Below are positions 44,514 to 51,991 of a DNA stretch of 64,000 bases, piece after piece (the stretch's first letter is position 1; each line of letters starts with the position of its first letter). A program made the position numbers and the translations under genes. The stretch comes from DASSBR01 sp035688265 (GTDB lineage: Bacteria > Pseudomonadota > Gammaproteobacteria > Natronospirales > DASSBR01). Below the pieces are notes generated by a model. The model did no database searches. It worked only from the letters and a program-made list of their open reading frames with translations, and was not told the DNA's origin. Location of the stretch: contig DASSNE010000021.1 of NCBI GenBank assembly GCA_035688265.1, forward strand, positions 1 through 64,000, given 5' to 3'.

Positions 44514-45388
44514 CTCGACTTCTTCCCGAGCAAATTCTGCTTCAGACCGCTGTCGACGGGGTTGCCGCCCAGCCAGATACTGAAGATCGCCTGCCCGAAC
44601 GTCTCGCCCGGCACCACGCCTTTCTGCTCGCCGTTGATCGTCACGCCGGTGCCCTTGCCGGGGATGTAGCCGATGATCACCTTGTCGTGCTTTTTCAGGT
44701 TGGTAAAGAAGCTCGAGAAGTGCTGCCACTTGCTTTGCATCGCGCCCTGATTCCCGGCGTTGGCGTTCCGGCTGTTGTTGTTCGCGCCGTTCTGGCCGCC
44801 CTGGCTGCTGTTCGGGCGGTTGTTCTGGAACGCCTTGTGCAGCGAGTTGACGAAGTCCTTGGCCTTCATGTCCGTGAGCATCGACAGCCAGATGGCCTTC
44901 GCGCTGTTACCGGAAATGACATCGGAGGCGGAATCGGTCGGCTTGGGCAGATACAGCGCGGCGACGTACTTGTTGAAGAACCACCACGTCGTATGCACGC
45001 CGGCGCCGTTCAGCGCAAGTTGCCAGCCCTGGTAGGTGATGTCGCCCGGCACCCGAACGTTGTGCACGGTTCGGGCCGGAAGCTTCGGCGCGGTCGTGTG
45101 CTGCTGGTTCGCCATCGCTCCGGTCGCCGGCATACCCGTTTGCGGCATGGGCTGGTTGCCGCTGGCGGGTTGCGGCAGGGCCGATGTCATCGGCTGCGGC
45201 GCCCCTGTTCTCGTGACCGGCGCGCTGAATGATCCTATGGGCGCGTTGGTGGAAGGCGTCGGCGCCTGCCGGGTCTGTACGGTGGGGGGATTGGTTTGTG
45301 TCGCCGGCTGTGGCGGCGTGGCGGCAATCGCGGTCACGCTGACAGTGGCCAGCGCCAGCGCTGCGAGCGTCGAGATGATCCGTTTCAT
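44510..45388 (-). CDS. Secreted chalcone-isomerase-like protein
   Basis: A 292-residue protein. A signal peptide (about 1-22, ending AIA-ATPP) is followed by a Pro/Thr/Gln/Asn-rich low-complexity region (about 23-105) and a chalcone-isomerase-like domain. That domain has YQGWQLALNGAGVHTTWWFFNKYVAAL, IWLSMLTDMKAKDFVNS and INGEQKGVVPG. Bacterial members of this family are periplasmic and mostly uncharacterised. An Asn/Gln-rich insert (about 200-225) is unusual. Its Shine-Dalgarno lies in a hairpin loop (45391-45410). Confidence 0.85.
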
Positions 45389-45390
45389 GG

Positions 45391-45410
45391 CAAGACCCTC
45401 CTTGGTCTTG
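45391..45410 (-). promoter_or_regulatory. Shine-Dalgarno in the loop of a hairpin, upstream of 44510-45388
   Basis: On the minus strand CAAGACC-AAGGAG-GGTCTTG forms a perfect 7-bp stem whose 6-base loop is the Shine-Dalgarno AAGGAG, 9 bases before the ATG at 45388. An exposed site in a loop may bind ribosomes well; a thermometer-like or protein-controlled effect is also possible. On the plus strand the hairpin plus TTTGTTTT resembles a terminator, but no plus-strand gene ends here. Confidence 0.55.
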
Positions 45411-45460
45411 TTTGTTTTAACGAAAACAGTAGCCTAGCGCAAAATCCGCGCGCTGACTAT

Positions 45461-45820
45461 TCAGGATTCTCCATAATACACGCAGCCGGACTGGCAGGTT
45501 TCGGCGACGACGACATGGTGGAGATCCGGCAGCGCCGGCGCGAGACGCTGCCAGATCCAGCGCGCGAGATTCTCGCTGGTCGGGTTGGCGAGGCCGTCGA
45601 TTTCGTTCAGGTAGGAGTGATCCAGCACCGCGAACAGCGGCTCGAACGCAGCCTTCAGGTCGGCAAAGTCGCACACCCAGCCGAGCTTTTCGTCCACCTG
45701 GCCGCGCAGGTGAATCTCGATGCGGAACGAATGGCCATGCAGCCGTGCGCACTTGTGCCCCTCCGGCACGTTCGGCAGGCGGTGCGCCGCCTCAATCTGA
45801 AAGACCTTGAATATATCCAT
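45461..45820 (-). CDS. queD: 6-carboxy-5,6,7,8-tetrahydropterin synthase
   Basis: A 119-residue protein of normal QueD length. Zinc ligands lie in FQIEAAHRLP and RLHGHSFRIEIHL. The catalytic cysteine is in EGHKCARLHGH, and DHSYLNEIDGLANPTSENLARWIW is the family signature. It converts dihydroneopterin triphosphate to 6-carboxytetrahydropterin in queuosine (7-deazaguanine) synthesis. The ATG at 45820 gives the standard N-terminus MDIFKVFQIEAAH; nine upstream codons are not conserved. Confidence 0.95.
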   Translation of the reverse strand: MDIFKVFQIEAAHRLPNVPEGHKCARLHGHSFRIEIHLRGQVDEKLGWVCDFADLKAAFEPLFAVLDHSYLNEIDGLANPTSENLARWIWQRLAPALPDLHHVVVAETCQSGCVYYGES

Positions 45821-45867
45821 AGCGTCGATGATAAACCTGCCGCGCAATTGCGCGTAACATAATAGAG

Positions 45868-46071
45868 ATGATTGCCGGCGACCGTAACCTGAGAGAAGAA
45901 CTCGTCCACCTGCGGACGGAGCACCGCGACCTCGATGCGGCGATCGCCGCCCTCGCGGCCCAGCCGGGCGTCGATCAACTCCAGCTCGGCCGCATGAAGC
46001 GGCGCAAACTGCAACTCAAGGATTACATCAGCCGACTGGAAAGCCGGCTGATTCCCGATCTCGATGCCTGA
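45868..46071 (+). CDS. YdcH-like small coiled-coil protein (DUF465)
   Basis: A 67-residue protein, mainly helical, with the pattern ELVHLRTEHRDLDAAIAAL followed by LGRMKRRKLQLKDYISRLE. This matches DUF465/YdcH proteins: short helical hairpins, cytoplasmic, of unknown function. It stands alone on the plus strand between queD and ttcA (both minus), and the heptamer-repeat element starts 4 bases after its stop codon. Confidence 0.85.
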   Translation: MIAGDRNLREELVHLRTEHRDLDAAIAALAAQPGVDQLQLGRMKRRKLQLKDYISRLESRLIPDLDA

Positions 46072-46075
46072 AGAA

Positions 46076-46169
46076 AGTGGCTAGTGGCTAGTAGCTAGTA
46101 CGGAGTCAAAGAACTACCTTCTTCACTAGCCACTAGCGACTAGCGACTAGCCACTAGCCACTAGCGACT
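46076..46169. repeat. Inverted heptamer-repeat element 2 (CTAGTNS units), supplies the ttcA stop
   Basis: The left half has units CTAGTGG, CTAGTAG, CTAGTAC (46081-46101). The right half (46124-46169) has six full heptamers [C/G]ACTAGC in the opposite orientation. 46076-46092 and 46146-46162 are perfect 17-base inverse complements, with 53 bases between them. The element shares unit length, consensus and layout with element 1 at 40711-40805. The ttcA stop codon TAG (46156-46154) and its last codons fall inside the right half. Confidence 0.88.
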
Positions 46170-46954
46170 GTCTCCGGTCGCAGATTAGCGAAATCGAACA
46201 ACTCCGGATCGGCAAGCTGCGACGGGCGCACGTTCTGCAGGGCGCGGAAAATCATGTCGGCGCGCCCCGGCGTCTCGCGCTCCCACTCGTGCAGCATCGC
46301 CTTGATGCGCTTGCGCTCCATATTTTCCTGGGAGCCGCACAGGTTGCACGGGATCAGCGGAAATTCTCGCAACTGCGCGTAACGCTCGATGTCGGCCTCG
46401 GCGCAATAAGCCAAGGGGCGGATGACGACATTGCGGCCGTCGTCGCACGCGAGCTTGGGCGGCATCGCCTTGAGCGTGCCGCCGTGGAACAGGTTCAAAA
46501 ACAGCGTTTCGATGATGTCGTCGCGGTGGTGGCCGAGCGCCATTTTGGTCATGCCGTGCTCGGCAGCGTAGCGATACAGCGCGCCGCGCCTGAGGCGCGA
46601 GCACAGCCCGCAGGTGGTCTTGCCTTCCGGGACGACGCGCTGGACAACGCTATACGTGTCCTGCTCGATGATGTGATACGGCACACCCAGCGATTCGAGG
46701 TAATCCGGCAGCACGTGCTCCGGAAACCCCGGCTGCTTCTGGTCGAGATTGACGGCGAACACTTCAAACGCGACCGGCGCGCTGTCGCGCAGCGCCAGCA
46801 GGATGTCGAGCATCGCGTAGGAGTCCTTACCGCCCGACAGGCAGACCATCACCCGGTCGCCGGCCTCGATCATGTTGTAGTCGGCGATCGCCTTGCCGAC
46901 GTTGCGGCGCAGGCGCTTTTCGAGCTTTTTTGCGTTGACCGATCCCGGCTGCAT
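46154..46954 (-). CDS. ttcA: tRNA 2-thiocytidine(32) synthetase
   Basis: A 266-residue protein. The PP-loop ATP motif SGGKDSYAMLDILL, the CxxC pair in TTCGLCSRLRRGALYRYA that holds the [4Fe-4S] cluster, and MALGHHRDDIIETLFLNLFHGG are all TtcA signatures. It thiolates cytidine 32 of some tRNAs. The gene starts one base inside the end of the outer-membrane-protein gene. The extreme C-terminus (VASG and stop) is encoded by the heptamer-repeat element. Confidence 0.95.
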   Translation of the reverse strand: MQPGSVNAKKLEKRLRRNVGKAIADYNMIEAGDRVMVCLSGGKDSYAMLDILLALRDSAPVAFEVFAVNLDQKQPGFPEHVLPDYLESLGVPYHIIEQDTYSVVQRVVPEGKTTCGLCSRLRRGALYRYAAEHGMTKMALGHHRDDIIETLFLNLFHGGTLKAMPPKLACDDGRNVVIRPLAYCAEADIERYAQLREFPLIPCNLCGSQENMERKRIKAMLHEWERETPGRADMIFRALQNVRPSQLADPELFDFANLRPETVASG

Positions 46955-47613
46955 CAGAACCCCGTCGAGAAAATAATGCCGTAGCCCTGCCGCGGGCCGG
47001 TCTGGCCGTAGACGCCGACATGACCGTCGCCGACCTCGAACGCCACCTCCGCAAAGCCGCCGCCGGCACTGCCGGCGCTGAAGTCGCGCTTGAACGCGAG
47101 CGGCCCGTGCGCTTCTTCCTGGCCGTCGTAATGCTCGAGATAACCGCCGGCGGAGACTTCGATCGGACCCATGCTCAGCACCGGGCCGAGCCGCAGCGCC
47201 GCTTCACGCCAGGTCAGTTCGTCGTACTGGTGATCGACGCGGCCGTTATCCACCTTGTGCCAGCGCCAGGCGGCCTGCAGCCGCAACGACAGCACGCCCG
47301 GGATCAGCGTCGGTTCGCTGCGAGCGACGATGCCGAAGAAGCGGCCGGTCAAGTCGTAGCCGCCGGTGGCCGGGTGATTGTCGAGGCTCACGTTGCTGTA
47401 GCCGCCCTGCAGCGCCAGGTCGAACAGCGGCGTGATCGATTCGCCGATCGTCAGGCCGAGTTCATCGATGTCGGCATTTTCGGTCGGCGCGTTCGCAAAG
47501 TCGAAGTTGGTGCTGTAGCGGGTGTACGAGATCGCCGCGCCAAAGCCGGCAGCCTGGGCAGCCGGGATGGCGGCGACGAGCGCCAACGCCGCCAACCCGG
47601 CGCTAATCCTCAT
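46954..47613 (-). CDS. Putative outer-membrane beta-barrel protein
   Basis: A 219-residue protein. The signal peptide (about 1-21, AQA-AGFG) is followed by alternating hydrophobic beta-strands and a terminal phenylalanine (IIFSTGF), the usual C-terminal signature for BAM assembly. Strand-like segments such as LFDLALQGGYSNVSL and LSLRLQAAWRWHKV support a small barrel. The family is not certain; YfaZ-like or other 8-10-strand porin-like proteins are possible. It overlaps ttcA by 1 base and the NYN gene by 11 bases. Confidence 0.75.
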   Translation of the reverse strand: MRISAGLAALALVAAIPAAQAAGFGAAISYTRYSTNFDFANAPTENADIDELGLTIGESITPLFDLALQGGYSNVSLDNHPATGGYDLTGRFFGIVARSEPTLIPGVLSLRLQAAWRWHKVDNGRVDHQYDELTWREAALRLGPVLSMGPIEVSAGGYLEHYDGQEEAHGPLAFKRDFSAGSAGGGFAEVAFEVGDGHVGVYGQTGPRQGYGIIFSTGF

Positions 47614-48397
47614 GACTGAACCCTTCGATGATGTAGCCGCCGGAGCGCTCGTCGCGCGCCAGCTTCATCAGGCCCTGCTTGCCCGCCTCTTCCAGCAACG
47701 CGTTGAAGCTGCGAAAGCCGTAATACGATTCGTTGAAGCTCGGCCGGCGACGCTTGAGAGTCTGCTTGATCATCGAGCCCCAGATCTTGTCCTGGTCACC
47801 TCGCTCGCTGGTCAGCGCCTCGACCGTTTCGAGCACCAGGTCAAAGGCCTCCTGCATCTTGTCGTCGACAGTCTGGGTTTTCTTCCTGGCCGCTTTCTTC
47901 TTGCGCGTGCGCTTGGGCTTCTCGCGTACCAGATCGTCGTAGAAAATGAACTCATCGCAGTTCGCGGTCAGCAGGTCCGACGTCGAATCCTTGACCCCGA
48001 CGCCGATGACGACCTTGTTGTTCTCGCGCAGCTTGCTGACCAGCGGCGAAAAATCGGAGTCGCCGCTGATGATGACGAACGTATCGACGTGCTCCTTCGT
48101 GTAGCACAGGTCGAGCGCGTCGACGACCATGCGGATATCCGCGGAATTCTTGCCCGACTGGCGCACGTGCGGAATCTCGATCATCTCGAACGAGGCCTCG
48201 TGCATGCCGGCCTTGAAGTCCTTGTAGCGCTCCCAGTCGCAATACGCCTTCTTGACGACGATGTTGCCCTTGAGCAGCAGGCGCTCGAGCACCTTCGTCA
48301 TGTCGAAACGATCGTAGTTGGCGTCGCGCGCGCCGAGCGCGATATTCTCGAAGTCGCAGAACAGCGCCATGCTCTGGGTGTCGGGTTGTCCGGTCAC
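47603..48397 (-). CDS. NYN-domain (PIN-like) protein with C-terminal LOTUS/OST-HTH domain
   Basis: A 264-residue protein. The NYN nuclease fold has ALFCDFENIALGAR near the N-terminus, KNSADIRMVVDALDL, and TFVIISGDSDFSPLVSKLRE, with four acidic residues typical of the active site. A lysine/arginine-rich linker (about 155-175) leads to a C-terminal LOTUS-type domain (about 180-260). Proteins of this type are predicted RNA-binding or RNA-cleaving, related to LabA and MARF1. The bacterial role is not known. Confidence 0.88.
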   Translation of the reverse strand: MTGQPDTQSMALFCDFENIALGARDANYDRFDMTKVLERLLLKGNIVVKKAYCDWERYKDFKAGMHEASFEMIEIPHVRQSGKNSADIRMVVDALDLCYTKEHVDTFVIISGDSDFSPLVSKLRENNKVVIGVGVKDSTSDLLTANCDEFIFYDDLVREKPKRTRKKKAARKKTQTVDDKMQEAFDLVLETVEALTSERGDQDKIWGSMIKQTLKRRRPSFNESYYGFRSFNALLEEAGKQGLMKLARDERSGGYIIEGFSHED

Positions 48398-48461
48398 GAA
48401 TGCGTCGTCCCTGTAAAGTTGGAGCCGCCTATTCTGACATTGTTTACAGCTCGAATCACCG

Positions 48462-48488
48462 CCCGCAGACCCTCCCGGTCGGAGAGGG
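48462..48488 (-). terminator. Possible terminator after the amidohydrolase gene
   Basis: Just past the stop at 48490 the minus strand carries ACCCTCTCC-GACC-GGGAGGGT, a stem of about 8 bp with one bulged base and a 4-base loop. No strong U-run follows. It may end the SSS/amidohydrolase transcript before the NYN gene. Confidence 0.35.
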
Positions 48489-48489
48489 T

Positions 48490-50241
48490 TTAGTGCTTTG
48501 CCCCATCATCGGTCTTGCGCTTGTACACGATCTTGCCGTTCAGAACCGTGTAGTCGACCCTGGCCTCGTCGATCTCGTCCGGCGGCACCGTCATGATGTC
48601 CTTCGACAGCACGACGATATCCGCCAGCTTGCCGGGCGCCAGCGAACCGAGCTGCTTCGCCTTGAACATGCCGTAGGCATTCCACAACGTGTACGACTTG
48701 AGCGCCTGGATGCGCGTCATGGCCTGCTTCGGGAAGAAATACGAGCCGTCCTTCAACTGCCGCGTGACGGCGCACTTGAAGTTCGGGATCGGGTTTTCGT
48801 CCTCGACCGGCACGTCGGTGCCGTTGTTGATCATCGCGCCGGTCTTGAGCAGCGACTGCCAGACGTAGGCGCCGTTCCTGGCGCGCTTTTTGCCGATGCG
48901 CTTGACGACGTACGGGCCGTCCGAGCAGGCGTGAATCGCCTGCATCGACGCGATAACGTGCAGCTGCCCGAAGCGCGGAATGTCGGCCGGATCGAGATGC
49001 TGCGCGTGCTCGATGCGCCAGCGCAGGTCGGTTTTTTTCGGGTGCGCCTTGAACACCTTTTCGTACACGTTGAGCACTTCATGGTTGGCGCGGTCGCCGA
49101 TCGCATGCACGGCGAGCTGGAAACCGTTGTTGATTGCAATCTCGGCGGTGCGCTCGATGCTGGACATCGGCGTCACGTTGATGCCGGTGCTCGACGGCAG
49201 GTCGTTGTACGGCTTCAAAAACCAGGCGCTGTGCGTGCCGAGCGCACCGTCAGCAGTGATTTCGCCGATACCGCGCACAGTCAAAAAGCCGCGCCGACCG
49301 GCATCGATCACGCCGTAGTCGCCAATGTGCGCGGCAAGCGCCTGGTTCGACTCGCCGTTGATCAGCGCGTACAGCCTGAGCGGCAGCTTGCCTTTCTTCG
49401 CCAGCTTTTTGTAGAGATCGATGATCTCGAACGGCTCGCCCATGTCCTCGAATGTGGTGATGCCTTTCGACAGCGCATCTTCGCCGGCAAGCCGGATCGC
49501 CTTGCGCCGCGCGGCCTCGATCTCGGCCGGCGAGCGCTGTGCGCGCCATTGCTTCAGCGCCGCGAGCACCGGGGCCTCGGCATTGTCGCGCAACATGCCG
49601 GTCGGCGTGCCGTCGCGCTTGTGGACGATTTCACCGCCTTTCGGATTCGGCGTGTTCTTCGTGATGCCGGCGATCGCAAGCGCGCGCGCATTGGCGAACA
49701 CCGCGTGACCGCTGGCATGAATCAGCACGACCGGGTTGTGCGGCGACACGGCATTCAGCTTGTCGCCCAGCGGCAGGCCGTCGATGTTCGGCTGCGGCGG
49801 GTGCGTCCACTTCTCCTGGTGCCAGCCGCGACCGACGATCCACTGGCCGGGCGCCGCCTTGGCGACCGCCTGCTTGACCATCGCGACGATATCGCTCCAG
49901 GTTTTCGCCGTCGTCAGGTCGAGTTCCATCTTCGACCGGCCGAGTGCCATGAAATGCCCGTGACCCTCGATGAAACCGGGAATGACGAGGCGGCCATCGA
50001 GGTCGATGACCCTGGTGTGGGGGCCGATGTAGGTGTCGATGTCGTCGTCGCTGCCGACGGCGAGTATTTTGTTGCCCGCAATCGCGATCGCTTCCCCCTG
50101 CGGCGTCTCCGGCGAAACGGTCACGACCTTGCCATGGTGCAGTACCAGGTCCGCGTGGCGCGGCGCGGCCAGAACCGGGCCGGCCGCCAGCAGCGCCGCG
50201 GCCGCAATCGTCCACCTAAGCCACCGTGGGCATCTCCTCAT
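48490..50241 (-). CDS. Exported amidohydrolase (family 3, YtcJ-like)
   Basis: A 583-residue protein. The signal peptide (about 1-27, VLA-APRH) precedes an amidohydrolase-superfamily TIM barrel. It has the N-terminal HGKVVTV strand, the metal site IEGHGHFMALG, and later histidines in VHAIGDRANHEV and RIEHAQHL. YtcJ-type enzymes hydrolyse amides or N-formyl groups; the substrate is unknown. The ATG at 50241 is preceded by GGAGG at 6 bases. The gene begins 26 bases inside the end of the SSS symporter gene, so transported substrate and hydrolase may be linked. Confidence 0.88.
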   Translation of the reverse strand: MRRCPRWLRWTIAAAALLAAGPVLAAPRHADLVLHHGKVVTVSPETPQGEAIAIAGNKILAVGSDDDIDTYIGPHTRVIDLDGRLVIPGFIEGHGHFMALGRSKMELDLTTAKTWSDIVAMVKQAVAKAAPGQWIVGRGWHQEKWTHPPQPNIDGLPLGDKLNAVSPHNPVVLIHASGHAVFANARALAIAGITKNTPNPKGGEIVHKRDGTPTGMLRDNAEAPVLAALKQWRAQRSPAEIEAARRKAIRLAGEDALSKGITTFEDMGEPFEIIDLYKKLAKKGKLPLRLYALINGESNQALAAHIGDYGVIDAGRRGFLTVRGIGEITADGALGTHSAWFLKPYNDLPSSTGINVTPMSSIERTAEIAINNGFQLAVHAIGDRANHEVLNVYEKVFKAHPKKTDLRWRIEHAQHLDPADIPRFGQLHVIASMQAIHACSDGPYVVKRIGKKRARNGAYVWQSLLKTGAMINNGTDVPVEDENPIPNFKCAVTRQLKDGSYFFPKQAMTRIQALKSYTLWNAYGMFKAKQLGSLAPGKLADIVVLSKDIMTVPPDEIDEARVDYTVLNGKIVYKRKTDDGAKH

Positions 50242-51772
50242 CGTAATCCTCCGAAACCGTTGCATCGACGCCGTGGTGGGCGCCGGCGAATTTGAACGCG
50301 AAAGTCAGCACCACGCACACCGCCAGGTTGAGTGCCAGCGAGTACAGCGCGGCATAACCGGCGACCGTGAAACCGCCGAGCTTGAGCGGAAAAATCGACG
50401 TCGCGAAGTGCTGCGCCGCCGCCATCCAGGTGCCGACAGTCATGCCGACAGCCCAGCCGCCGGCGAGCGCCCAGCGGTGCAGCCAGCGCGTGTACAGACC
50501 CAGCACGATCGCCGGCAGGGTCTGAATGATCCAGATTCCGCCCAGCAACTGCAACTGGATCGCGTATTTGTTGGGGAGGAAGATGATGAACGCGAGCGCG
50601 CCGATCTTGACCAGCAGCGAGACGAACTTCGCGGTCCCGGCTTCGTGCGTGGCGCTGCAATCGGGCCGCAGGAACTCGCGGTAAATGTTGCGCGTGAACA
50701 GGTTGGCCGCGGCGATCGACATGATGGCCGCCGGCACCAGCGCGCCGATTGCGATCGCGGCGAAGCCAAGACCTGCGAACCAGTCCGGCAGCTCGTGCAG
50801 GAACAGCGCCGGCACGGCAAAGTTGGGCCCGTAGCTGTCGAAATAGCTCGCATATTGAGGCAGATGCTGCACGTTCGCGGCATAAGCCATGTAACCGAGC
50901 GCCGCAATCAGCGCCAGCACCAGCGAGTACGCCGGCAACAGCGCCATGTTGCGCTTGATCGTCTGGCGGCTGCTGGCGCTCAACAGGCCGGTGATCGAGT
51001 GCGGGTACAAAAACAGCGCCAGCGCCGAGCCGAACGCAAGGGTCGCGTAGGCCGTGTAGGCACCGAAGCTGTCCGCGGTGGGCGGCGCCAGCAGCAGCTT
51101 GGTCGCAGGAATCGCAGCGAAGATCGCACCGTAGCCGCCGAGGTGCATCGGGATCACGATCACCGCGACGATCACCGTCAGGTAAATCAGCGCGTCCTTG
51201 ACGATCGCGATCATCGCCGGCGCCCGCAGGCCGCTCGTATAGGTGTAGGCGGCGAGAATCAGGAACGCGATGATCAGCGGCAGGTCACCGGCAAGGCCAG
51301 TGCCGTCGAAGCCCATGGCCGCGATCACCACTTGGATGCCGACGAGCTGCAGCGCGATGTACGGCAGCGTGGCGAGAATGCCGGTGATCGCGACCAACAG
51401 CCCCAGCAGCCGACTGTCGAAGCGCCCGCGCACGAAATCGGCGGCGGTCACGTAGCCGTGGCGCTTGGCCACCGACCACAGCCGCGGAAACACGATGAAC
51501 ACGAACGGAAACACCATCAGCGTGTACGGCAGCGCGAAAAAGCCGATCGCGCCGCGGCCGAACACCAGCGCCGGTACCGCGATGAAGGTGTACGCGGTGT
51601 ACAGGTCGCCGCCGAGCAGGAACCAGGTGACAATCGTGCCGAAGCGGCGCCCGCCGAGGCCCCATTCGTCGATCGAGTTGAGATCCCCGCGCCGCCAGCG
51701 CGCGGCGTAAAAGCCCAGCACAGTGGCGAACGCGAACAGGATGATGAAGACGCTTAATGCCGGCCAATTCAT
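50216..51772 (-). CDS. Sodium:solute symporter (SSS family)
   Basis: A 518-residue protein with about 13 TM helices. The N-terminal motif FYAARWRRGDLNSIDEWGLGGRRFG and the first core helices LGGDLYTAYTFIAVPAL are typical of SSS transporters. They couple sodium (or proton) entry to uptake of organic solutes. It is preceded 11 bases upstream by a DUF3311 gene, a partner seen with many SSS genes, and followed by an exported amidohydrolase. The substrate is not predictable. Confidence 0.9.
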   Translation of the reverse strand: MNWPALSVFIILFAFATVLGFYAARWRRGDLNSIDEWGLGGRRFGTIVTWFLLGGDLYTAYTFIAVPALVFGRGAIGFFALPYTLMVFPFVFIVFPRLWSVAKRHGYVTAADFVRGRFDSRLLGLLVAITGILATLPYIALQLVGIQVVIAAMGFDGTGLAGDLPLIIAFLILAAYTYTSGLRAPAMIAIVKDALIYLTVIVAVIVIPMHLGGYGAIFAAIPATKLLLAPPTADSFGAYTAYATLAFGSALALFLYPHSITGLLSASSRQTIKRNMALLPAYSLVLALIAALGYMAYAANVQHLPQYASYFDSYGPNFAVPALFLHELPDWFAGLGFAAIAIGALVPAAIMSIAAANLFTRNIYREFLRPDCSATHEAGTAKFVSLLVKIGALAFIIFLPNKYAIQLQLLGGIWIIQTLPAIVLGLYTRWLHRWALAGGWAVGMTVGTWMAAAQHFATSIFPLKLGGFTVAGYAALYSLALNLAVCVVLTFAFKFAGAHHGVDATVSEDYDEEMPTVA

Positions 51773-51783
51773 GTCGTCTTCCT

Positions 51784-51981
51784 TTAGAGCCGCGCTTTAT
51801 ACGCCAACCCGGTCACGGCGGCCGTGACGATAATCCACACGAACTGAAACCAGTAAAAAAACGGAATGCCGGCGAGACGCGGGTCGATGCGATTGTAGAA
51901 CGGCACCCACAACGCCCCGGCGAAGATGAGCGCGACCGCCAACCACCATCCGGCCTTGATCCCGACTCGGCTTTTGCTCAT
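51784..51981 (-). CDS. DUF3311 small membrane protein
   Basis: A 65-residue protein with two TM helices (about 11-26 and 40-60) separated by FYNRIDPRLAGIPFFYWFQF. This loop and the size match DUF3311, usually found immediately before a sodium:solute symporter, as here. The function is unknown, possibly a symporter accessory subunit. The frame is open 31 codons upstream, into the lipoprotein gene, but the ATG at 51981 gives the family N-terminus. Confidence 0.85.
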   Translation of the reverse strand: MSKSRVGIKAGWWLAVALIFAGALWVPFYNRIDPRLAGIPFFYWFQFVWIIVTAAVTGLAYKARL

Positions 51982-51991
51982 ATCTTTCTCC

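Noticed and set aside
45391..45415. Rho-independent terminator on the plus strand
   Set aside because: Stem and T-run look right, but no plus-strand gene ends nearby, while on the minus strand the loop is a well-placed Shine-Dalgarno.
48400..51757. Long plus-strand open frames (631 and 574 codons)
   Set aside because: They mirror the amidohydrolase and symporter genes and have Arg/Gln/Asp-rich, motif-free products.
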